A stretch of DNA of 46,367 nucleotides from Hysterium pulicare CBS 123377 (lineage: Eukaryota > Ascomycota > Dothideomycetes > Hysteriales > Hysteriaceae). The stretch is from assembly GCA_000467715.1 (NCBI GenBank), contig AJFK01000619.1, positions 1-46,367 on the forward strand, in the 5' to 3' direction. Positions 24,301 to 35,448 of the stretch are shown one piece after another. Below the pieces are notes generated by a model that saw nothing but the letters and a program-made list of their open reading frames with translations, ran no database searches and was not told the DNA's origin. A program made the position numbers and the translations under genes. The number at the start of each line of letters is the position of its first letter. Position 1 is the first letter of the stretch.

Positions 24301-25696
24301 CAACAATGATCCACCAGTCTTGGGGCTCTTGCGGAATGATGCTTATACCAAGCCATTGGTTCGCAAGTGCATGAATCAGTGTTCGGGTGACATTTTCGAT
24401 TGGCTCTAGTATCGACTCTGGAAACAAAAGTCGACTGCTGCAGATGGACAGAGATGCTGAATTTGCAATATCATGGCCCAAGTCATCTACGAAACAGACT
24501 TTGTAGCTGGTGAACGGATAGGTCAAGTACTTGTCAGTAAATTTGTCGAGTACTCTGGCGAACATCATGCAGCTATTCATTACTTCGTCTGTTCGACCAG
24601 GAAGACAGAAGCCATGAACTCGAATAGCATTCGAACCCAAACGCTCATCATCTTCGGTGTCCCGAAAATCCGAGAGGTCGACGTGCTCGAATGGTCCAAT
24701 GGCAAACCCGATGTGTTGAGGAAGCACAGGGACGGCGCACATGAAGGAGACGGTTCTCCGGGTAGGATCATTAGGATCAATGATGTCGTCTGTCATATCC
24801 CCAGAGCAAATGACGGATATTTCCAGTGCCTTCTCTTCCTCGGTAAATCCCATAGAATCTTCATCTCCATCAATGACGCTATCAGCCTTTTGCATGCCGT
24901 TCGGCTGATCGCTAGGGAGGATCCCATTGGTAGATGGATGTCCGTTTAAGCCAGTTGGGACCGCATAGTTTTTGGAAAAGATATCGCCCAAGGTGCGTGG
25001 ACAACGGATCGAAAATTCCCACGAGCATCGTGAAGAGTCGTCGTCAAGACAAGGGAATAAGCAGCAGGCAGTACCGGAGAAAGATGAGTTTCTAGAGTAT
25101 AGATGGGGATACCTAGAGTCGCCGTCGCCAAGTCCAGCAAACTGCCAACCATCTCGAAACTGGCGTACAATGTATTCGATTTCGACTTTTATTGGTTGGT
25201 ATAGCCCACCATCCTCTGCATTCCTGGTTATAGGTGTTTCCAAAACAGGGCCTACACCAGTACCATCTCTTCTAAGGCTCCCTCCGGCCAAAGCCTCCTG
25301 TGTTCCTGGTGAAAAGGGATCCAGGTCCTGTACGTGTACGCTTGCCGGAAAATGTATTGTGAGTTCATCTTCGATGCCGCTCTTGTGTCTCTCAAGTCGC
25401 TCTTTCGGGAAATGATACTGGTAGATGCCGGTGGACATGTAGAGTCGCAGGCGCTGGTAAAGGTTGCCATAGCTACTGTGAGCGGCGCAGCCTTCGATAG
25501 AGACGGAAGTTGGTATGAGTTGTCGACAATTAAGTCGGACGGTCCTCAAATCCTTCACCGATGGTTGTATAATGATCTCGGCTTTGCCCTTGACCACACG
25601 CGCGGCAAAGTCGATATCCAGATCAACCTTTTCTGAAAGGATTGTGAACGCTTTAGAGGATCGAGGGGCGTCCTCCATTTCGATGAGAGCCGGCAT
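21356..25696 (-). CDS. TAF2: TAF2, TFIID subunit 2
   Basis: TAF2 is the promoter-Initiator-contacting subunit of the general factor TFIID in the nucleus. One uninterrupted reading frame of 1446 residues from the ATG at 25696 (MPALIEMED). Residues about 20-480 form an M1-aminopeptidase-like fold, opening with EKVDLDIDFAARVVKGKAEI. The zinc-binding HExxH of true peptidases is replaced by HALAN (IHALANQWLGISIIP) and the GGSWFMTD block follows, so it should be inactive as a peptidase, as in all TAF2. Then come FETFFNQWIYGTGCP-type blocks and a long HEAT-like helical region (YLIQCAIPRAIATIKD.., LKAWNCLVDIGIIKNP). The last 200 residues are Pro/Ser/Lys-rich and include a GVN tripeptide run and a basic end (SLKIKLKMKG). 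No intron is needed. Confidence 0.95.
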   Translation of the reverse strand: MPALIEMEDAPRSSKAFTILSEKVDLDIDFAARVVKGKAEIIIQPSVKDLRTVRLNCRQLIPTSVSIEGCAAHSSYGNLYQRLRLYMSTGIYQYHFPKERLERHKSGIEDELTIHFPASVHVQDLDPFSPGTQEALAGGSLRRDGTGVGPVLETPITRNAEDGGLYQPIKVEIEYIVRQFRDGWQFAGLGDGDSRYPHLYSRNSSFSGTACCLFPCLDDDSSRCSWEFSIRCPRTLGDIFSKNYAVPTGLNGHPSTNGILPSDQPNGMQKADSVIDGDEDSMGFTEEEKALEISVICSGDMTDDIIDPNDPTRRTVSFMCAVPVLPQHIGFAIGPFEHVDLSDFRDTEDDERLGSNAIRVHGFCLPGRTDEVMNSCMMFARVLDKFTDKYLTYPFTSYKVCFVDDLGHDIANSASLSICSSRLLFPESILEPIENVTRTLIHALANQWLGISIIPQEPQDWWIIVGGSWFMTDLFLRDLFGRNDYKYRQKMMSDRVVELDTKRVSIFTIGHHLALDPAEKEFLELKAPIVLSILHHRLVKQSGKNGVDRCLWKLLLNARAGKVPNGAISTDAFFDICEKVGHQKLETFFNQWIYGTGCPIFECHPSFNKKKLVVQLTIKQTQSDSTLRPEEGFITSPDFMRQAKEHSHGVLQESVQTAFVGPMTIRIHEADGTPYEHIVDINSATMKVEIPYNTKYKRLKRSRRQKERAAAAQGLDISGDAQDDVLLYCLGDVLQTEEDVADWRLSDWSKEDEDKMAQESYEWLRIDADFEWICKSHINDMPSYMYVSQLQQDKDIVAQIESIQYLSLKAGHPLISSILVRTLMDQRYFHGIRTLAASVIAASATEDLGWIGFYHLEKAFQELFCITGSPMTRPNDFTDRSMYLIQCAIPRAIATIKDNSGKAPMHVKRFLIDKLRYNENRGNEYSDDYYVATLMSCLAQCLTTTRSATSSEYSYEDEADEIEFQRKALDELGRLQRVDEWIPSFKNVYTTTAMDCSLALMKNKVIPRKASDFMQYVRAGNADNVRLKAWNCLVDIGIIKNPAALGFMLHSVGSEPSPYYRSQLLRIFGKALGQLALGELKDLEKADEPTNGLIIEQEDGPSSREAELTRKKSIEGALAALKEEVGEWEPLKVALENALRSETTSAMDVEELLEICDLLYEPDDELKVTVKLPRYWNVEHLGNAKLRFFHSQNVRSKPMPPPVGPKVGSAKPNIKFTFGKPAPVDKPKRPQKDVISKNTQEQQALYRQVSPLSNDFVNDNITLSPPTIKVAEAPPPLQRTPSSSQTVKAPTPSIKSASPVASAKPNGRAGKKSKVLKFKVNKDYLARLARNSPSLKPHNIEAIAAAVQPVATPSPVPVIVKAASPPTTGTVNGVNGVNGITSAAQPPVSVAGLGEQGRKRQSPFADEPNGQPPAKKQASEEAVRPTPVSKPSLKIKLKMKGLGGRS

Positions 25697-26786
25697 GGCG
25701 CCTGACGGGCCTGCGAGCCGCTTGATCACAGATCAATAATGAGTTTCACCTCATCTCCAGAAAGCTCCAGGATCTGGGTGTGAGTGTCCCGAGAGAACTG
25801 TAGTCTTTGTCGTGGCGCTGTTCGCGATTCTTGGAGTCGATGCGTTGCGTCGAGAGGGGGTAGAGGGTGAGGTGGAGGAGTTGACGTCGGATGGTGAAAT
25901 GCGTGAAATGTATGCGAGCTTTCGCGTGCCGGATAATGAACTGCCACAATAGCTAAGTGGCGCGCAGCCCATGAAGCTTTGTCTTTCGTTGTCGAAGAAC
26001 TCGTGAGACTGACTTTCACTTGCAGGTGCACGGACCCTTGACGCACGTGATAGGCTTGGCATATGTACTCCTCCTACCGAAGTCCCGAGGCTTCAGCAAG
26101 CATTATTCACCCTACGAGCCTTTGGTGAACAAGTCGACAATGAACATCACAGCTGGCATTGCCTAAACACCGATCTCTTACAGCGGACTGATGTTGAGAT
26201 ATCCGGCTTGGGTGTAGAACTCAAGACGTTCAGAGACACTACTTCTCTGCAGAACAACCTACCACCATCACACAACAAGATGTCAAAACAAGCATCCAAC
26301 TGAATAATAGGCACAAAACAGCTTTGTATCTTGCCGTGCTAATAATAGCCCAATACGATGCGAAATCGCAACTTCAGACCACTTACGGTAATCTTGTGGC
26401 AGGTGATATGAAGATCAGTATCGGCATGCAGCGGCTACCATGTCGCCGCTCAGTTTTATCTAGGTCGTCCTGCTTCAACACCAGATTTCGTCTTTCCAAT
26501 AATTGGGATCCGTATTTTTACGACGGCCTGACCTCGTATCTCGTCCCAAATCGAGACCTTTCTTCGCTGACTGCTCCTTCAATTGGTTACTGACAGGTTT
26601 TGCCTCAAACATGTTGCACTGATCCATCTTGGTCCTACAAATATCTCACTCTTTCTTATTTTGACTCCGAGCTAGGTTACCAGTAGGAGCCATTGAATAT
26701 TTCTACATATATTGACTTTCTCTCAGCTCTCCATCTCAATCATCGCACAAACTGTCTACTGTTCTCTATTTACTTTCATCACCATA
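25697..26786. promoter_or_regulatory. Divergent intergenic region, TAF2 / secreted protein
   Basis: About 1.09 kb. It has a TATA-like ACATATATTG (26705-26714) about 75 bp before the small secreted protein's ATG. Overlapping frames of 67-106 codons near 25730-26060 on the minus strand lack family features and I read them as chance. Confidence 0.45.
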
Positions 26787-27407
26787 ATGCATTCAAGCCT
26801 CATCGTCACCATCAACTTAATAACAGCCGCCTGCGCGTTCATTTCGAAAGCACCAAACTTCGCCATCAAAGCGAAGCTCCAACCAGACAGCCATCTCATC
26901 GCAGCACAAGGTTGGAACCTAACTTCATACCATATAACTCCCTGCTCCGACTATGCCGTCTTCAGCAGCAATCAGGGCCGAGTCTTCTATGCCAATGGCA
27001 CCGCCGACCAATTCCACTCTCACACAAGCAACCTTCTTACAGACGGCGGTACTCCTCCATGGCCTTGGGGCACTATAGTCGAGCCAGCGAATACGACCGA
27101 TTCCGAAGGCCGTCGTAACGTCTTAATCGATTGCGCAGCCGGGACTCCAGGCGTTGAAGTCAAGAGAGATGGATCATTCCCGGTGATGGGGCAAGGTCCT
27201 CGTGTGGTCTATGGCACAGGAGAGTTTTACGTCTGCAACACGACTTTTGTGTATGGTCCTGCCGTTGCACTTTATTACCGCGAGAGCGAAGACCATACCC
27301 CGGATGGCTGTTCAGATGTCGAGCTTCAAACCTTTTGCTTGGATGATCGGACAGAGCATGACTTGCAAGAGGACTCATGGTGTTACAATAATACGGTCCT
27401 ATTTTAA
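26787..27407 (+). CDS. Small secreted protein, possibly DUF7907-like
   Basis: 206 residues from the ATG at 26787. A signal peptide is likely (MHSSLIVTINLITAACAFIS). The mature part has several N-glycosylation sequons (NLTS, NGTA, NTTD, NTTF, NNTV) and about six Cys. Motifs such as PDSHLIAAQGWNLTSYH, GRVFYANGTADQFHSH and GEFYVCNTTFVYGPAVALYY suggest a compact beta-rich extracellular fold. This resembles the fungal DUF7907-type secreted proteins as I recall them, but the match is loose. It converges on the oxidoreductase gene. Codon choice and an uninterrupted frame support a real gene. Confidence 0.7.
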   Translation: MHSSLIVTINLITAACAFISKAPNFAIKAKLQPDSHLIAAQGWNLTSYHITPCSDYAVFSSNQGRVFYANGTADQFHSHTSNLLTDGGTPPWPWGTIVEPANTTDSEGRRNVLIDCAAGTPGVEVKRDGSFPVMGQGPRVVYGTGEFYVCNTTFVYGPAVALYYRESEDHTPDGCSDVELQTFCLDDRTEHDLQEDSWCYNNTVLF

Positions 27408-27900
27408 TCAACTTTCCCAATCATTACTTCTTGGTATCGCTCCCGAGTGTGCAGCCTCATAGAGCTCCTCGAACTCTTCTGCATCAAACCATTAAAGCAG
27501 TATCATCGAATATCGGATCTTGTTATAGCAATTCATACACGAGAGGGTTGTGCGCCAGTGGAAACAATTTCAATAACTCCAATAGCAGCGAAGCAGGTCA
27601 ATTGTTCTAAGAGCAGCGAAGCAATTCAATTATTCTAATAGCAGTGAAGCATAAAACTATCTACGTATATCTATCCAGTATTACATAAAGTTACAGCCGT
27701 CATTGACATCATAAACGTCGTTACAACCTTAAGGCATTGTTCATAAACCCGCCCTCGGTTGCTGCTGCAGTCGTTTCGAAAAGGACATAAATCATAACGC
27801 TCGTCAGTGTAAAAATCGTCAAAAGTCCTCCTCTTTTTGGTACAGTGAAAATTCAAAAGGCCAACCCTTTTTCTGTACAGGTAATACAAACGCAGATTAT
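27408..27900. other. Convergent intergenic region with a minisatellite
   Basis: 493 bp between convergent stops. Apart from a three-copy 28-bp repeat (listed separately) I see only AT-rich untranslated-type sequence. Confidence 0.5.
27567..27651. repeat. 28-bp tandem repeat, three copies
   Basis: The word AGCAGYGAAGCA recurs at 27584, 27612 and 27640, exactly 28 bp apart, each preceded by a TCAATNNTTCTAAT-like stretch. Unit length is not a multiple of three and the copies lie between two stop codons, so it is non-coding. Confidence 0.85.
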
Positions 27901-29557
27901 TCAAAAATACGAATCCACAACATCTTGTCCGGCCCGGATCGCCCACTCTACTGTTTCCATCCCATTAAGTCCACTGGCCCAATACGTCTTTTTCTCCCCC
28001 TGCAAACAATTGTACTTTTCGTACCAACCCCCGGCCAACTGCGGAGTGTCAAAATGCGGGAAATAATCCCATTTCCGAAACGCTTTTATGTCGTTTTTAC
28101 AGAGCGGTTCACTTATCGCGGTAGCATTTCTCGGATCCTTATTTATTTTCGACAACGTGGTCTTCAGAAGTTCATACGCGGATTCTTTCGATTCGAATTC
28201 GCGATATGGACCCCAAGACCAACTCGTTGAGATCGATGAATTCGGCGAGAGGTGGAGGACGGCGACGGGTTCGCCGTCGTCAGGAGGCGGGTCTCTGGGA
28301 GAGTCGCTCTCTTCAATGTAGGATACGCCGTAGGGGAGCTTGAAGTCGACGGCCGAGGAAAAGTAATTGTGGACGCCGACGGCGGAGAAGACCACTTTCT
28401 CGTCGTGTGTAAGGTCGATGCCGGCGTGTTTTAGGTTGGTGAGGGTTGGGGGGAAGGCGAGGAGTATAGAGGAGCATTTTTGTTGGCCGTGGTTTTTATG
28501 ATATCCGTGGCCCTTGGAGTATGAGACGATTGGGTGGGGGCCGGATCGGTCGATGCAGTTGATGTTGGTGTTGGTGTGAATGGGGCTTTTGACTGATTTC
28601 TTGGTCCACTCCACCCATACTTTGTGAAAATCTTTCCGCTTGTTAGAGATTAAATGCGACCATTTGGAACCGCAACACGTACCCGTATAGAAAACATCAT
28701 GCTCGCCAACAAATGCCAACAAAATATCTGGGGTCATATACTGGAGGATGTAGAGCTGATGATTCGTCAGTATGCGAGACGAGCAAGTGAGGCTTGACTT
28801 ACGATTGGAACGATCCGTATATCTCCGTAGCCATACAGCGCAAGGGGATCAACCAACAAGATAGGGAGTGCAGTAAAGTTATTCTTCGCGAACCATGCAT
28901 CGCCAGATACCGTCAAATCTTTCGGCACACCTTTCTGTACGTATGCATTAGCGTGTAATATAATATAGTATTCTCAACGTTTCGCTGCAGCTTACCTTGT
29001 AGCTGGGAACGCTAATGGGCGCGAACACCTGCTGCCACAGGGCGATATATCTCGGTATTTCAGCGGCCACCTCCTGGAGAAACGAAAGAGGAAATTCGAC
29101 TACAGGTGTGGTGGCGCCGGTCGTGAAGTTGAACAGGAATTGCTGCCTAGGCCCGTCGAGTGCAAGGGAGAGTGAAAACGATTCTGAGGACACTCTTGAA
29201 GTGTTGATGACTTTTACGGTTTCAGGGTAGGTTGCAGTCGAATAGAAGGCGGCTCCTAGGGGATGGAAGATGCCGCTGCATGGGTTGTCAGCCGCGGCTC
29301 CAGAAAAAAAGTTAAGGAAGCTGAAGCCAAAACACTCACGCTTCATCATAGTACGCTTGACACTTCCCACCAATTTCGGGCTGCTTTTCGAATATCACAG
29401 CTTCGTAACCTTTCTTTTCAAGTCTGCTTGCTGCAGTCAATCCCGTAGGACCGGCGCCGACAATGCACACTGGAAGTTTATGTTTTGTTGGCCAAGCGGA
29501 TGCGGCCAGCAACAAAATTGATAGCACGAGGAAGCAAGTAGTGTGTAGGTACCTCAT
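27901..29557 (-). CDS. Secreted FAD/NAD(P)-binding oxidoreductase
   Basis: Four exons: 29557-29340, 29275-28996, 28934-28803 and 28755-27901, 494 residues; introns of 64, 61 and 47 nt keep phase. A signal peptide (MRYLHTTCFLVLSILLLAASA) precedes a dinucleotide-binding motif: VCIVGAGPTGLTAASRLEKKG followed by VIFEKQPEIGGK, typical of flavin amine-oxidase-like enzymes (NAD_binding_8). The middle and C-terminal parts carry several N-glycosylation sequons. The end (ASGLNGMETVEWAIRAGQDVVDSYF) resembles the FAD-contacting closing helix of this class. The substrate is unknown. It is likely extracellular or vacuolar. Upstream, an overlapping reading frame repeats the start context. The neighbours give no pathway. 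Confidence 0.87.
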
Positions 29558-30326
29558 TGTAGTACAAGCAAACGAATGGGAGCAGTGCAGAGGCGAGGAG
29601 GTACCTCATTGTTATAACGTTTTCTTGTTTTTCCTCCATCTGGCTTTGCGCAGTGAATTGTCCACCGTCTGCACTATGCGTTGGCATTGATTAGGTAGGG
29701 ACGCTGAACCTGAACGCTAGCCGACTGTGTAGATATCTGCCGCGTCAAGGTTGCGTTGTCCAGCCGCCAGCCGACTCGGGAGATCATGACTGAATCATAC
29801 TGGTGTCCGTGGCGTTGCCCTATGGACAGGCGGTGAACCCGCCGAGTATTGGTGGCATGAATGGACAGAGGGAATATTGGTCCAGCGTTTGGCATAATGG
29901 ACGGGAGATTCGTGGCAAAATGGACGGAATATATTGTGTAGCTTAATAGCGAGATTGATTCGCAGCATAAGCGACAAGATATATACATGTGACGTGATAG
30001 GGATCCAAAGCATGATAGAAGGTTGTTGTAGTTTTGTGGTGATGCAAGGCGATGCGCCGTCGGCGTGGTACCGAGCTCCACCGGTCCCTGTGGACCTGTC
30101 GTGCAGGAACAGCAAGGCTGCATCTCAAACATCAACGTCATGAAAACGCACAGGTCGCGACTGGACAAAGCTGCTTCGAAGGGTTAAAATGGTTAAGATT
30201 ACTTGCTTATGCCTAGACATTCGAATTACTAACAAATGGTAGAGTTGAAATAATCTAACTACAGAAGAAATGCGCATACCACAGACAGCTGCGCTGTTTT
30301 TAGTCATGCCAAAACGGCTTGCTCGC
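29558..30326. promoter_or_regulatory. Upstream region of the oxidoreductase gene
   Basis: 769 bp between the oxidoreductase start and the rhodopsin-domain gene's stop. The proximal 60 bp contain a duplicated start context and a short upstream reading frame (29609 down to 29478). Nothing else is recognised. Confidence 0.45.
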
Positions 30327-31617
30327 TCAGTACATGAAGGACTTTTGATGCTCCAAATCATTCTTGTAAATACTGCTTCTGCCACCAGTGCTCATAGACA
30401 GGCAACGGTCGGAAGAAGGGCATCCTGTCGCGATGCTGGGGTCGTTTTTGGTCAGCCCTCGCGTCTCCAACTCGATGGGGTTGATTGGTTGCGGCTCTTG
30501 TTTCCGGCTCGACCCTGATCCATACGGTTTTGAGCCGCCACGAGATCCGTTCCGAGCCCGCGATGGGAAGAGGAGAGGCTTCAAAGCTGGAATGCAGCCG
30601 CAGATGACCCCGACGTTCGTTTCGATGGCCGTCCAGACCCAGATGTTGAATCCTTCCCAAGTGACATCGTACGTCTCGTAAAGGACGTAGTGGATCCAGT
30701 ATGCGCGGAAGCTCCCTGCGACGATGGTTATGCCACCGAAGCCGAAAAGGATCATGAGTCCGATCCGTTGGGATGGCGGAAGGCTGAGTTTGAGAAGGGT
30801 TGGCATTGGAAGGACGTAGATCATGAAATCGGTTCCGACATTGATGATGGTCTGCGCGACGAGGGGAGGGCCTTCAGGAATGCAATCTCGATCATTGGTG
30901 ATAAGGTTCCAATAGCTGCTAATAGGACTATGGACGTTGATTAGGTTAGGTGCGGAAAGGAACCAAGCTTTTGACTTACATGCACTGAACCCACAGCGCG
31001 ACGAGAAATATTAGAAAGGCTGCCATGACTATGCTAAAAGTCACCCAGACCAGCTTTCGGAACACTGATTTCTCTGGAGCGATCCTAAAGTAGCTGACCA
31101 GAATCGATAGCTTTACGGCACTCGAGGCCAGTACGAAGAGCGTTTGACCTGCCATCGAAGCCTGGACATGTTCAGATATAGCACTAAGCGCAAGAGGGAA
31201 GAACCCTTACCTTTCTTCCAGTCATCATCAAAGTAAGTGTTAAATCCCAGGCGTGTATGTTCCAGCCGTATAGTTGGGTTGCTCGAGCTCAGTCAGTTTG
31301 TATCTGGATAAAGGGAGCGATAGAAGAATACCCATGATGACCAGGGCGGTTGTTCCGCAAGAGAAGAACTAATCTCAGTTAGAGGAGCAAAGGTCCGCGG
31401 GGATTGGAGACCTTACCGCAGCAACAACCATAAGCCAGTCATCATACCAACTCTTATGCAACCAGCCTATCCGGACCCAAAGTCGTAACGCAACGCAAAG
31501 TAGAGCGAATGGTAGGATGGTCAATTCTATAATCATGAGGCCGGGTCCTCGGGTGACTGGATTTACGTAGTTCGGAGTTGGCCATGTTGCCAGGACGTCT
31601 GGAGGGGGAAATCGCAT
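30327..31617 (-). CDS. Fungal rhodopsin-domain integral membrane protein (Pth11/SAT20-like)
   Basis: Five exons: 31617-31417, 31368-31332, 31287-31211, 31161-30980 and 30927-30327, 365 residues; introns are 44-52 nt. About seven hydrophobic helices can be traced: [51 protein letters not shown]..; [72 protein letters not shown]. The [20 protein letters not shown] and [33 protein letters not shown] blocks are hallmarks of this fungal membrane family. The C-terminal tail is Ser-rich and cytosolic. Some members are Pth11-type receptors; this one lacks an N-terminal CFEM domain. Ligand and role are unknown. Confidence 0.92.
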
Positions 31618-34600
31618 ATTGGGCTTCAATCAACTCCCGGACGAGAGTTTTGGTAGAGCATCACTCGAAGGAAGTGGAATGAGCCTGGGGCGGCATTATT
31701 ATAATCGTGCGGAGGCGAGCAACTCCCCTGGTGGCTTAAGGGGAGCAGCTCCACAATAAAGACAAAAGAGTAATGGTGATTATCAGCTTCTGTGTACCAC
31801 ATACTTCATTGGAACGTGTGCCACATTGGTAAGGTTGGTCCAGCTGCGGGACTGGATGACATACGGCAAGTGTCGCCAGGGTTCAAGGTACGGACCGACC
31901 ATTCTCAACCAATTCGAACCATGTTGCGGGGGCCCAGAACAGGCACGATGTTACTGCGGAAGGTCGTTGGACGGTCGAGCTGCTGCGCATTTCAAGGGTC
32001 CAGCGAATCAACATGTGATTTGCGGTGTGGAACGTGACCAATATGCAACGACAATATAAGAGGCTTGCTGGAGCAAGCTTACCTAAGTGGCGTGGTTCAG
32101 ACTGATCAATAGGATTGCGGCACTAGCAATAAATATTCCGACGTCAAGCGGCTGCTTAGCGAATCAGCTTCGAAAATCCATTCAAAAGTGTGATTCTTCA
32201 AGCCACCCCTCTTATGCGGCGTTCGAATCCGCCTGATGCGGGTAATTCTGCCACGCGTTGTGAACTTTGATCGCGATTCTGATTGTATGGGGAAGGAATT
32301 GCCATGTGGTTGGAAAATGGTTCCTGCCACTAGAAGTCCTTCTACAAAAGGAGGACATGCACAAGCGAAAGCGGCGTAGAAGGTTCCAAAGTTGAGAAAG
32401 ATCAGACGAGAGAACCTGTTCCCAGTTGCCCACGGTCGTAGGTGGCAGACTTAGCAAGAAACTTATAATTGGAACTCAATCTGTGAGTGCTCGGGGGTTT
32501 GAAGTGGGGAAGCCTGCCAATTTCCATATAAAATGCTTTTTGTTAATTCAACACTTTGGGAAATGCTATCAAGCCAACAACATGATAGGTTTATCCCGTC
32601 TCTTATCCGTATCCGATGGACCATCCTTGCTGTTGTATGATTCTTTTTCCGAGGGCAACGGAACGAAAGTGAGACAAGACGGGATTCAAAGCTACAGCCT
32701 CTCATGTGAACGGACTTGGTTCGCATCTTATCTCCTGGCTTATTGGGCATGATGAAGTGAAGATCTTTTGGTCGAGGACCACCAAGGGCCTTCCTCTAAA
32801 CCCTAACACAGCTGGGCTCGCATCATAATTGGCAGCGTCGGCGTTCGTCATCACCTTCGTCGTAGCATCTATTACATTTCCGCAATGCCGCTCATGATGG
32901 CGTTGTGTGATGCGCGTAAGTTGCTTGCAAACCCATAACAGGGACGTGCGGGTAATAATAGAGTACCTTTTGTAAGTGGCTTCAATCTGGAGAGTTGTGA
33001 AAGTGGTAATCTGTAGCTCTAGTGTGTGCCTGGCCCTATCACCGGAGCTGAGAGAGGTCTACCTAAATCATTTTGACTCAGCGACGGCCATAAAAGCCAG
33101 TAGCCCTCGTCAAGCCAATCTAGAAGGTGCTTGGATATACAAAGCCTGCGCGTGTATTGTTCCGAATGTGTTCAGGTTTGCAAGCAGCATACGCACACCC
33201 GCGATGTGTCACATTAGTGGTATAGAGGGTGATGCTGTTATTCTCGCACAGTGGTTACTATCATATGAAGAACCAGACCAGAAGGCGACTGCTCCATTCT
33301 TGGATCGCAGCATATTTGATTGATGGCATTGGCCGTGAAGATGTATCGTCAAAATCCAGCATGGCAGCGGGTAACTTGGGTCTAGGTTGCAATGGCTACT
33401 TTTTGGAGGCTGTAGATCTGTTGGTGATATGCTGCGCACAACGCGAGTCGGCGTCGCTAGGTCTGTAGGTATCTATATCCGTTGTTTGCAACCTGGTTCG
33501 AAGTGACATCCTTTTGGTAGCGATAGTAGGGAATTGGCCCACGACGGTTGTCATTATTCGCAATGCGGACTTCCATAGCCGCACCAGTCTAGATAGATTC
33601 TATTCCGTAAGTTACTCTCCGAATAATCTCCAGGACGGCAACTTGCTTTGACGCCTTGCACCAAGGCTAAATCGGCTTTGTAGGCCGATAGGAAAGAAGG
33701 TGGTAGGCGTAGGCCTTTCTTCTGAAAACGACGAATATGACACCCCGAATGGTCTAGAACGCAACCTAGGTACCAAGTGAGATCCTTAGAATGCGGTTAC
33801 GTATCATTCGGGCTGTAGTTTGCAACTAAGCTGTTGCCTTTTCCAGTACCGAAGGAGTGCTCCAGCCCCGTACCATGAGCACACTTATTTCCAAAACTTT
33901 AACTCAACTCACATAACCCGTGTCCGCAATGCCCATCTAAGTCAACTCTCAATCCCATCTTCTTTCAAGGTTCACTGTCAGGTTTGACTCTGTGCTTTAA
34001 CATCTTGCCCAAATCTTGGCGGTACCTACTTTACTGTGACGATATCTAGTCCTTATTCTGCAGTCATATCCTCCATGAAGTGCAACCAAACATGGAACGT
34101 TACGAATAGAGAGACGAGTGACACGAGCTGGCGAAATGGAAAGTAAGATGACTCGCGGTACGCCTATATTTGGATAGATTCTCACGGCTAGTTGGACGAC
34201 ATAGCGACATTTTTGAGCTTATGGAGAAGAAGGCTGGCACTCCGAAGTGGTAGGTCGACCATGCGGTACTCCTTCCCTTACAGACTATCATCGCACCGCC
34301 TCGTTATTGAGGTCGAGACTTCGAAGTGCACATTGTCATGACTCAATTACACCTCTTCTCTTCAACGCCGTGGGAACGTCGTGGCTCTAAATATCCGATG
34401 TTAAAAGGAGACGAGCTCAAAGGATCCATGGACCAGAAATACGTCTCGCTACCAGCAGCGATGGCTGAAGCCAAGTTGCGATCGAAGGCAGGATTCAGGA
34501 ACAGGTGGGAGCAATTGACCAATTGCTATTTATGATGTAAATGACCCACATGGACGGGTGGCTTCCCCTGTCTGCCTGTCACGGCCCCTCGCATGTGCGT

Positions 34601-35448
34601 AACCCTCCGAATCACAACTGTCCCGAGCCCTGCATATCAGCAGAGTGACACCATAACGTTCATAAAATCGATGAAAAAAGGCCGAAGGCTGTTGGCCCCA
34701 CGAAAGCCTCCCTTTTCTCGAGTCTCGACTTCCATGAGGGGTGGCTACGCGGGACGTTTCATCTTCCAATACGAGGCTGCTCGCCCGCCGACTGTTGTGG
34801 GAAATTGCTGCTGACAACACTAGAAGCCGAACACCATCGGCGTCATTGTCGCTGGAGTCGCGCTGGAACTACTTCGGCGGCTGAGAGACACTCGATGACA
34901 GCTTGCCGCCAAACCTCGTCCCTTCTTGAGCCCTGTGACCAGGAGGCCTGAGTTGTGCCCTCCTCTGCTCCGGGATCGCGTGGTGGATGGTCGCTCAGGG
35001 GAGATTGGGTCTAACCGAGCCCGTCCGAGTATCTTCAGACCAAGCTCCGCTAGGACACCAAGCGCAACCGTTTTAGGCCCTTCCCCAGACTGTTTCATTT
35101 CCACTCTCTGCTCGTTCGTGCACCATGGCCACATCCATCGTAGTTCGTGCTCCAACCGCAGAATCGGGCGGTTTGCTCAGCCAACACAGCCTTGTTAATC
35201 TCCCCCTGATGCTAACGGCTTCTGGGCATCGCAAGCACTCGTCATGAAAACTCCATGTTTCCCTCTATTTCTTGGTTCTGCAAGGCACATTGTACGCTTT
35301 CACGGCCTCAAGTTCTACGGCTTTTTGCCCAGTCACTCGTTTGAATTTACGCTCTCATTACCGCTTCATTCTTTCAGCGGGCGCTCGCTAGCTAACGTAA
35401 TACTACCCCTATCGAACGTAAACAACCGGCTATTGGCATCCGGGCAAT
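31618..35448. other. Gene-poor stretch
   Basis: About 3.8 kb with only scattered frames up to about 130 codons, none with a recognisable domain or splice-connected partner. The right end must hold the btgE-like promoter. I see no transposase, reverse transcriptase, long terminal repeat or marked AT-rich mutation pattern. A tRNA-like TTCGAATC word near 32222-32229 does not fold as a tRNA. Confidence 0.5.

Noticed and set aside
24473-24949. A 158-codon frame antisense to TAF2
   Set aside because: Shadow of a long, well-supported coding gene.
26787-31617. The secreted protein, FAD oxidoreductase and rhodopsin-domain protein as a biosynthetic cluster
   Set aside because: No backbone synthase, transporter or cluster regulator is present; neighbourhood alone is not enough.
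31856-32059. Cys-rich short frame (FEPCCGGPEQARCYCG) as a possible secreted effector
   Set aside because: No signal peptide, no splice-linked upstream exon, and it lies in gene-poor sequence; likely chance.
32140-32240. tRNA-like TTCGAATC word flanked by GGCG and CGCC
   Set aside because: The perfect stem leaves an 8-nt loop, the 7-nt loop register breaks pairing, and no acceptor stem or D-arm partner is found upstream.
32976-33323. A 115-codon plus-strand frame in the gene-poor stretch
   Set aside because: It opens with GTG, has no recognisable fold or neighbour exon, and composition is not distinctive.
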